Below, piece after piece: positions 5,755 through 11,479 of a DNA stretch of 11,479 bases. Every line of letters starts with the position of its first letter. Within the stretch, counting starts at the first letter, position 1. The stretch comes from Bacteroidales bacterium (GTDB lineage Bacteria > Bacteroidota > Bacteroidia > Bacteroidales > UBA1556). Under the pieces are notes generated by a model. The model saw nothing but the letters and a program-made list of their open reading frames with translations. It ran no database searches and had not been told where the DNA came from. A program made the translations under genes and the position numbers. The stretch spans positions 1-11,479 of the forward strand of contig JAOZKO010000068.1 in the NCBI GenBank assembly GCA_029935325.1, written 5' to 3'.

Positions 5755-7308
5755 ATGGAATTAATAACTATGGAATATATTACTATTATCATAGCTGTAG
5801 TTGCACTTGCTGTTGGCTATATACTAGCGAATACTATTATCAAAAAACAAGCTAATAGTAATAGCAAAAAAATTATCGCAGAAGCTAAGGGAGCAGCAGA
5901 TGTCCTTAGAAAAGATAAAGTAATACAAGCAAAAGAGGAAATTCTTCAATTGAAATCTAAACACGAAAGTTGGTCTAATGGCAAGTCCAAAGAGATACAG
6001 AGATCTGAGAATAGGATTAACCAAAAAGAAAACACCCTCAATCAAAAATTTGAAGATTTAAAGAAGAAACAGAGAGAACTTAGTCAGAAAAATGAGCACT
6101 ATGAAGATTCTTTAAGGAGATTAGATAAAAAGGAGAAAGACTTAGAAAAGTCGCACCGCCAACAAGTAGAACAACTTGAAGTTATCTCAAATCTTTCAGC
6201 AGAAGATGCTAAAAAACAGCTTATTGAAGTTATAAAGAATGAAGCCAAAACTGATGCAATTGCTTACGTAAATGACATATTGGAAGAAGCTAAAGCTAAT
6301 GCCAATATTGAAGCTAAGAAAATTGTTGTTGAGACCATTCAAAGAACTGCGACAGAACATGCCATTGAGAATGCTGTATCAATTTTCCATATTGAAAGTG
6401 ATGAGATTAAGGGTAGGATTATTGGCAGAGAAGGCCGTAATATTCGTGCTTTAGAAGCAGCAACAGGTATTGAAATAATTGTTGATGATACTCCTGAGGC
6501 AATTATTCTTTCAGGATTTGATCCCGTAAGAAGAGAGATTGCACGTTTATCGCTTCACAAATTGGTTACTGATGGTAGAATTCACCCTGCTCGTATTGAA
6601 GAAATTGTTGCTAAAACAAAAAAGCAAATAGAGCAAGAAATTGTAGATATAGGAAAACGTACTATAATTGATTTAGGAATTCATGGCATGCATCATGAGT
6701 TACTACGTATGGTTGGTAGAATGAAATACCGCTCTTCCTATGGTCAAAACCTATTGCAACACTCAAGAGAAGTTGCTAATTTGTGTGCCACTATGGCTTC
6801 TGAATTAGGATTAAATCCTAAATTGGCTAAACGTGCGGGCTTGCTTCATGATATTGGCAAAGTGCCAGATAATGAGCCAGAATTGCCACATGCTTTACTA
6901 GGAATGAAATTAGCTGAGAAGTTTAAAGAAAAACCAGAAGTATGTAATGCTATTGGATCTCACCATGATGAGGTAGAAATGACTAGCCTATTTGCACCAA
7001 TAGTGCAGGTTTGTGATGCCATATCAGGTGCTCGACCAGGCGCTCGTAGAGAGGTTGCAGAATCATATATCAACAGATTAAAGGAATTAGAAGGACACGC
7101 TTTAAATTTTCCTGGAGTTGTTAAAACCTACGCTATTCAAGCTGGTCGTGAGCTGAGAGTAATTGTTGGTGCTGACCAAATTGATGATGAACAAGCAAAT
7201 AAAATTAGCTTTGAATTATCAAAAAAAATACAAGAAGAAATGACCTACCCTGGTCAGATTAAGATTACTGTAATTCGTGAAACTAGAGCAATAGCTTATG
7301 CTAAATAA
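5755..7308 (+). CDS. rny: Ribonuclease Y
   Basis: 517 residues from the chosen ATG, the family's normal size. RNase Y is a membrane-anchored endoribonuclease that starts mRNA decay. Domains in order: an N-terminal membrane helix (about 7-28, TIIIAVVALAVGYILA), a long charged coiled coil (30-165), a KH RNA-binding domain with GxxG at 224-227 (IIGREGRNIR, then VDDTPEAI), and an HD phosphohydrolase domain. The HD domain carries His336 (LLQHSRE), His365-Asp366 (LLHDIGK) and SHHDE at 402-406. A C-terminal RNase-Y-specific region follows. The frame is open back to 5683, but that ATG lies inside the closing stem and terminator of the 6S RNA and would place a non-family sequence before the membrane helix. 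ATG 5755 or ATG 5770 (512 residues) is therefore the real start. A strong terminator follows. Confidence 0.95.
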   Translation: MELITMEYITIIIAVVALAVGYILANTIIKKQANSNSKKIIAEAKGAADVLRKDKVIQAKEEILQLKSKHESWSNGKSKEIQRSENRINQKENTLNQKFEDLKKKQRELSQKNEHYEDSLRRLDKKEKDLEKSHRQQVEQLEVISNLSAEDAKKQLIEVIKNEAKTDAIAYVNDILEEAKANANIEAKKIVVETIQRTATEHAIENAVSIFHIESDEIKGRIIGREGRNIRALEAATGIEIIVDDTPEAIILSGFDPVRREIARLSLHKLVTDGRIHPARIEEIVAKTKKQIEQEIVDIGKRTIIDLGIHGMHHELLRMVGRMKYRSSYGQNLLQHSREVANLCATMASELGLNPKLAKRAGLLHDIGKVPDNEPELPHALLGMKLAEKFKEKPEVCNAIGSHHDEVEMTSLFAPIVQVCDAISGARPGARREVAESYINRLKELEGHALNFPGVVKTYAIQAGRELRVIVGADQIDDEQANKISFELSKKIQEEMTYPGQIKITVIRETRAIAYAK

Positions 7309-7324
7309 AATATAAAAACATATT

Positions 7325-7364
7325 AAAGCCTCATTTCAGAAAATCTGAAATTGAGGCTTTTTTT
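7325..7364 (+). terminator. Rho-independent terminator after rny
   Basis: The arms 7325-7340 (AAAGCCTCATTTCAGA) and 7344-7360 pair over 16 bp with a single bulged T, around an AAA loop. A run of seven T (7358-7364) follows. It begins 17 bases after the rny stop and ends 16 bases before the Nudix gene. Confidence 0.9.
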
Positions 7365-7379
7365 ATACCCACTTATATT

Positions 7380-7811
7380 ATGACTGAAAATAAATATTGC
7401 TATAAATATCCAAGACCTGCCTACTCTACCGATGCAGCTATTTTTTATAATTCAAAAATTTTACTAATAAAAAGAGGGCATTATCCTTTTGAGGGTTTAT
7501 GGGCATTACCTGGTGGTTTTATGGATATGGACGAAACTCCGGAGCATGCTGCTAGTCGTGAGCTTGAAGAAGAAACAGGTTTAATTATAAAAAATTTAAT
7601 ACAGTTTAGAACCTACGGCACTATTGATAGAGACCCGAGGCATAGAACAATAACTACTGTTTTTTATCATCAGCTAAATGATGGAGAGAGTAATATTGTA
7701 CAAGCTGGCGATGATGCTGCGGAAGCTCAATGGTATGATATTAATGATTTACCAAATTTAGCTTTTGATCATAATCTTGTTATTAAAGAATTAATTGAAT
7801 TTTTAGGTTAA
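7380..7811 (+). CDS. Nudix hydrolase
   Basis: 143 residues, a single Nudix domain. The Nudix box is complete at residues 46-68: Gly46, five residues, Glu52, seven residues, then REL-EEETGL at 60-68. This supplies the Mg-binding glutamates that hydrolyse a nucleoside diphosphate linked to another group. A strand with ILLIKRG (27-33) and GLWALPGG (39-46) precede the box. The protein resembles the ADP-ribose pyrophosphatase / NrtR-like N-domain group, with PRPAYSTDAAIF at 11-22 like the opening of those proteins, but there is no C-terminal winged helix. It is therefore an enzyme rather than a regulator. Substrate is unproven; ADP-ribose or an oxidised nucleotide are the likely choices. The ATG is only 16 bases after the rny terminator and I see no good promoter in that space. 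Expression may rely on readthrough or on a promoter within rny. Confidence 0.9.
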   Translation: MTENKYCYKYPRPAYSTDAAIFYNSKILLIKRGHYPFEGLWALPGGFMDMDETPEHAASRELEEETGLIIKNLIQFRTYGTIDRDPRHRTITTVFYHQLNDGESNIVQAGDDAAEAQWYDINDLPNLAFDHNLVIKELIEFLG

Positions 7812-7826
7812 ACTCAATTTCAATTC

Positions 7827-7862
7827 AAAAAAAAAAGGGAAGCAAAATGCTTCCCTTTTTTT
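7827..7862. terminator. Bidirectional terminator between Nudix gene and gyrB
   Basis: The 8-bp GC-containing stem GGGAAGCA / TGCTTCCC (7837-7844 with 7848-7855) has an AAA loop. Ten A lie on its left (7827-7836) and seven T on its right (7856-7862). The hairpin can therefore end both the Nudix (+) and the gyrB (-) transcripts. Confidence 0.92.
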
Positions 7863-7881
7863 ATAAATATCTAGATCTAAA

Positions 7882-9846
7882 TTATGCATCAATATTTGCA
7901 TAATGTGCATTCTTCTCAATAAACTCACGTCTTGGTGGCACCTCATCTCCCATTAACATAGAAAATACTTTATCAGCAGAAATTTCATTTTCGATACTGA
8001 CTTTACGTAGTGTACGCCTTTCAGGATCCATTGTAGTTGCCCACAATTGCTCTGCATTCATCTCTCCCAAACCTTTATAACGCTGTACATGAACTCCCTT
8101 ATCTCCTTTACCACCTGACATCTGCATAATTATTGAATCACGCTGACTATCTGTCCAAGCATATTCGCTCTTATTTCCTTTTTTAATTAAGTAAAATGGT
8201 GGTGTAGCAATATAAATATATCCTCTTTCTATCATTTCCTTCATATATCTGAAGAAGAATGTAAGAATAAGAGTAGCAATATGCGAACCATCAACATCAG
8301 CATCGGTCATAATTATCACCTTGTGATATCTAAGTTTTGTCATATTCAATGCCTTTGGATCTTCTTCTGTACCGATAGAAACTCCTAAGGCTGTAAACAT
8401 AGTTTTAATTTCCTCATTCTCGAAAATCTTATGAGGCATTGCCTTTTCCACATTAAGTATTTTACCTCTAAGTGGAAGAATAGCTTGAAATTTACGATCA
8501 CGACCTTGTTTAGCTGTACCACCCGCAGAATCTCCCTCCACTAGGTATATCTCACTTTTTTCAGGGTCACGGTTTGAGCAATCAGAAAGCTTACCTGGCA
8601 AACCAGAACCTCCAAGGACGTTCTTACGCTGAACAAGTTCACGAGCTTTACGAGCTGCATGACGTGCGGTTGCTGCCAGAATTACTTTATTAACAATAAT
8701 TCTTGCTTCCTTTGGATGCTCCTCAAGGTAATGATTTAATGTTTCGCCAACCATTGACTCAACAGCTCCCATTACCTCTGAATTACCCAATTTAGTTTTC
8801 GTTTGTCCTTCAAACTGAGGTTCATCTACTTTAATTGAAATAATTGCAGTTAATCCTTCTCTAAAATCATCACCACTAATATCAAACTTTAATTTTGATA
8901 ATAATCCTGATTTATCAGCATATGATTTCAATGTACGTGTTAATGCACGTCTGAAGCCTGAAAGGTGTGTACCTCCCTCATGGGTGTTAATATTATTTAC
9001 ATAGGAGTGAATATTCTCAGAGAAAGAGGTATTATACTGCATAGCTACCTCAACTGGAACATTATTTTTCTCACCTTCAATCTGAATAGGATCTGGCATT
9101 AATTTCTCTCTGGACTCATCCAAATAATTAATAAAATCTAACAACCCATCTTCAGAAAAGAATTCCGAACATATAAATTCATTGGTATCTATATCTAAAT
9201 TACGCTCATCAGTCAATGTAAGTTTAATCCCTTTATTAAGGAATGATAACTCACGTAAACGATTACTTAATATATCAAAGCTATATTCAGTTGTAATAAA
9301 AATACTATCATCAGGTTTAAAAGTAACTTTAGTACCTCTTATATCTGAGCTACCAATTTCCTTAACATCATACTGTGGTTTACCTATTTTATATTCTTGA
9401 ATATAATGCTTTCCATCTCTAAAAACCTCAGCTTTAAGGTCACCCGATAATGCATTAACACAAGAAACACCAACACCGTGCAAACCACCAGAAACTTTAT
9501 AACTTCCTTTATCAAACTTACCACCAGCATGCAGCACAGTCATTACAACTTCCAATGCCGATCTCTTTTCCTTTTCATGCATTCCAACTGGAATACCACG
9601 TCCGTTATCTATTACTTCGATGGAATTATCTTTTAAGATCCTAACATCTATCCTATCACAATGACCCACCAAAGCTTCGTCAATGGAATTATCAACAACT
9701 TCATAAACCAAATGGTGAAGCCCCTTTACTCCCACATCTCCAATATACATTGCAGGACGCTTTCTTACAGCTTCTAATCCTTCTAATACTTGTATATTAT
9801 CCGCGGAATACTCCTTATTCGCATTTTCTATTTCTTCTTCACTCAT
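7882..9846 (-). CDS. gyrB: DNA gyrase subunit B
   Basis: 654 residues, the ATPase subunit of DNA gyrase, which with GyrA introduces negative supercoils. The GHKL ATP-binding site is visible as EVVDNSIDEA (49-58), DNGRGIP (80-86) and GGLHGVGVS (120-128). The transducer domain follows, with the ATP-contacting QTKTKLGN (348-355). The TOPRIM metal site appears as EGDSAGG (437-443) and TDADVDG (514-520), and the C-terminal tail carries QRYKGLGEMN (588-597). PLRGKILNVEKA and the GLGEMNAEQLW motif favour GyrB over ParE. The protein has the short ~650-residue form without the large insertion of gammaproteobacterial GyrB. I start at ATG 9846 (MSEEEIEN); a TTG two codons upstream (9852) is also in frame but is the less likely initiator. 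No Shine-Dalgarno is seen; the upstream region is A/T-rich, as is normal in this phylum. Confidence 0.98.
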   Translation of the reverse strand: MSEEEIENANKEYSADNIQVLEGLEAVRKRPAMYIGDVGVKGLHHLVYEVVDNSIDEALVGHCDRIDVRILKDNSIEVIDNGRGIPVGMHEKEKRSALEVVMTVLHAGGKFDKGSYKVSGGLHGVGVSCVNALSGDLKAEVFRDGKHYIQEYKIGKPQYDVKEIGSSDIRGTKVTFKPDDSIFITTEYSFDILSNRLRELSFLNKGIKLTLTDERNLDIDTNEFICSEFFSEDGLLDFINYLDESREKLMPDPIQIEGEKNNVPVEVAMQYNTSFSENIHSYVNNINTHEGGTHLSGFRRALTRTLKSYADKSGLLSKLKFDISGDDFREGLTAIISIKVDEPQFEGQTKTKLGNSEVMGAVESMVGETLNHYLEEHPKEARIIVNKVILAATARHAARKARELVQRKNVLGGSGLPGKLSDCSNRDPEKSEIYLVEGDSAGGTAKQGRDRKFQAILPLRGKILNVEKAMPHKIFENEEIKTMFTALGVSIGTEEDPKALNMTKLRYHKVIIMTDADVDGSHIATLILTFFFRYMKEMIERGYIYIATPPFYLIKKGNKSEYAWTDSQRDSIIMQMSGGKGDKGVHVQRYKGLGEMNAEQLWATTMDPERRTLRKVSIENEISADKVFSMLMGDEVPPRREFIEKNAHYANIDA

Positions 9847-9878
9847 AATCAATATATTATACTATTTTAATAAGGAAA

Positions 9879-9886
9879 CAAATGTA
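9879..9886 (-). promoter_or_regulatory. Candidate -7 element of the gyrB promoter
   Basis: TACATTTG on the minus strand (complement of 9879-9886) matches TAnnTTTG and lies 33 bases before the gyrB ATG. No clear TTG sits at the -33 distance, so the call rests on one element and its position. The rest of the gap up to 10079 is very AT-rich, with no GC-rich terminator for the upstream outer-membrane gene and no RNA gene that I can recognise. Confidence 0.5.
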
Positions 9887-10079
9887 CTAAAATAAATGCT
9901 TGGAATAACTTATTTCTTCTGTTATAAAAACTGATTTTTATCAACAAATTAATAAGCGCACGTAACAATACATATATCTATATATCAGATGATTATAAAT
10001 ATCATATTAATAATAAATAATGAATGTTAAAATCTAATTTATTATATGTTTTAAAATAAATGAAAATGAGAAGCTAATT

Positions 10080-11479
10080 TTAAAAAATATAGCTAAATCC
10101 AGCCATGAAATTAAATTTATAGGATGGGTAATTATACCATCTATAATATCTTGCTGCAGTCACATTATTCAAATTTAAGAATACGCCTAATTTTTTGCGG
10201 TACCTATACTCCACACCGAAGTTTAAATCTACCCAGGCTTTTAATGTTTGCGGAACTAATACTCCCTCTTCCCAAACGGGAACTTTTGAAGATCCATAGG
10301 CTATTAATGCTGCTTTAAACAAAATTTTATCTTGAATATTATAATTAGCAGTTAAGCTTACATCATAATTTGGCTTATGCCATGGGAATAACTCAGTGGT
10401 CATATTGTATACATAATAATTTCCCCTTAAAAGGAATCGTAAGCGCTCGTGCTTCTGATATGTGATATTCATTTGTAATTTCACCCTATCGTAATCATCA
10501 TAAACAACTGTAAACTTATTATCATACAGTTCGTTTGTATCTGTAATAAACAATGGTGAATTCTCCAGACGATCATAATAAAGCTGAATATCAAAGTTCA
10601 CACTCTTGCTTATGGAACTACCTAAACCAAAGTTAATCATATACTTTCTATTGGTAAAATCCAAGGGAATTTGACTTATAATAAAGGGGTTTTCATCGCT
10701 TAATGTTTTTAATGAATTACGATAATGCCCACCAGTAAGATTAAAGTTAAAATACAAAACATCAGGTATTGCTGCCAAATTCAGACTCAACTGAGGATAA
10801 AAGAACATCGAGCTTGTGGTATCTGTTTTCACTTGTAGATTAATACCGAATTTAACAGAAAGCGGACCATATTCAAATTTATAAAATGGAACTACTGACA
10901 ATAGATTTGTTGTGTTCACAGGCATTGTGTCCCATATATTATGGTAAAAATCATCAACTAATTCAAATCCCAGTCTTTCTGTTTTAAATGATTTTACAAA
11001 ATCAGTATTCCAATCTAGTTGAGCTGAGAAACCACCATGATGCTCAGCATTTCTATAATAATCATTCAAAAAATAGTAATTTCCTCTAATATCATAGTTC
11101 ATTTCCTTCTTGCGCAATCTATATCTATACCAGCGCAAATCGGCGTTTACTAAATTATATCTTTGGGCAATATCCACATCCTTAGGCAAAATAGAATCAG
11201 GATATAATGCAGGTTCGAACCCATAAAAATGACTTACTTCTCTCTCATAAGCTACCGAAACATCAAATACAGATTTTTTCCGAAACTTACTAGCATAAAC
11301 CTCTGCAAGATTACTACTCCAAGCAGGAAAAGCATAATTATCAATTTCTCCGGCAGAAGATAAATGCTTCAAATGAACTCCATATTTAGTATCTCTAGAT
11401 CGCAATTTGCTATGGTAAAACTCAAAATAAGGTGTTAAATAATTTCCCATGCCCAATGCTGCATAATTGGAATAAAGCA
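10080..11479 (-). CDS. TonB-dependent-receptor-like outer-membrane beta-barrel protein (C-terminal part; 5' end beyond the window)
   Basis: At least 466 residues, open to the right edge. In-frame codons continue beyond the TTG at 11456 (reading LYSNYAAL upstream of it), so that TTG is not the real start. The sequence is a run of alternating, Tyr/Phe/Asn/Asp-rich amphipathic strands with tight turns and ends in GFSYIF, with the terminal Phe recognised by the BAM assembly machinery. KHLSSAGEIDNYAFPAWSSN and VNFGVEYRYRKKL-type strands resemble the barrel half of Bacteroidota TonB-dependent receptors, and NLNNVTAARYYRWYNYP near the C-terminus is the receptor family's N-N-x-x-x-x-Y-x-x-W/Y-x-x-Y-P motif. 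No plug domain or TonB box is in view; if present, it lies past the edge. The transported substrate is unknown. It is followed by gyrB in the same direction, but a 230-base AT-rich gap makes cotranscription unlikely. Confidence 0.8.
   Translation of the reverse strand, partial: LYSNYAALGMGNYLTPYFEFYHSKLRSRDTKYGVHLKHLSSAGEIDNYAFPAWSSNLAEVYASKFRKKSVFDVSVAYEREVSHFYGFEPALYPDSILPKDVDIAQRYNLVNADLRWYRYRLRKKEMNYDIRGNYYFLNDYYRNAEHHGGFSAQLDWNTDFVKSFKTERLGFELVDDFYHNIWDTMPVNTTNLLSVVPFYKFEYGPLSVKFGINLQVKTDTTSSMFFYPQLSLNLAAIPDVLYFNFNLTGGHYRNSLKTLSDENPFIISQIPLDFTNRKYMINFGLGSSISKSVNFDIQLYYDRLENSPLFITDTNELYDNKFTVVYDDYDRVKLQMNITYQKHERLRFLLRGNYYVYNMTTELFPWHKPNYDVSLTANYNIQDKILFKAALIAYGSSKVPVWEEGVLVPQTLKAWVDLNFGVEYRYRKKLGVFLNLNNVTAARYYRWYNYPSYKFNFMAGFSYIF

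Noticed and set aside
7206..7213. TAGCTTTG inside the 3' end of rny as a promoter for the Nudix gene.
   Set aside because: It is in coding sequence and the nearest TTG is 22 bases away, longer than the usual spacer. Kept only as a weak possibility.
4922..7308. The compact zapB-like/zapA/RNA/rny block as a mobile or defence module.
   Set aside because: All recognisable members are core cellular genes, and no integrase, toxin, nuclease cassette or flanking repeats are present.
9853..10079. AT-rich gap with short palindromes (around 9972-9988) upstream of gyrB, considered as a small RNA, riboswitch or replication origin element.
   Set aside because: The palindromes are pure AT alternation, with no stable GC stem, no repeated DnaA-box series and no T-tract hairpin.
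11454..11456. TTG at 11456 as the start of the outer-membrane protein.
   Set aside because: The frame stays open with barrel-like residues to the window edge and there is no signal peptide after the TTG, so the gene is cut by the window rather than short.

Overview
The window comes from an AT-rich member of the Bacteroidota. Four things point there: a secreted protein ending in a type IX secretion (T9SS)-style C-terminal domain, a Bacteroidota-type outer-membrane beta-barrel protein, promoter elements of the TTG / TAnnTTTG type used by the Bacteroidota housekeeping sigma factor, and coding starts without a purine-rich Shine-Dalgarno. I cannot fix the order or genus from the sequence alone.

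Layout. Positions 1-1819 (+) are the tail of a surface-polysaccharide type cluster: the last codons of an unidentified gene, a left-handed beta-helix acyltransferase with an extra C-terminal domain, and a divergent polysaccharide-deacetylase-like protein. A 12-bp bidirectional terminator separates these from a convergent 802-codon gene (-) for an exported beta-propeller-like protein. Next comes a single tRNA-Asp(GTC) gene (-) with its own promoter and terminator.

Divergent from the tRNA is the most informative block: a good promoter, a small coiled-coil (ZapB-like) gene, zapA, a structured non-coding RNA that I read as 6S RNA, and rny (RNase Y), closed by a strong terminator. A Nudix hydrolase gene follows, then a bidirectional terminator shared with convergent gyrB (-). 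Upstream of gyrB, and running off the right edge, is the C-terminal barrel portion of a TonB-dependent-receptor-like outer-membrane protein (-).

Functionally, most of the central part is core housekeeping: cell division (ZapA and partner), global transcription control (6S RNA), RNA turnover (RNase Y) and DNA topology (GyrB). The flanks are surface-related accessory functions. I see no CRISPR array, insertion sequence, prophage or defence cassette. The features most worth checking are the 6S RNA between zapA and rny, which also shows that the longest reading frame of rny starts too early, and the uncharacterised C-terminal domain on the acyltransferase.
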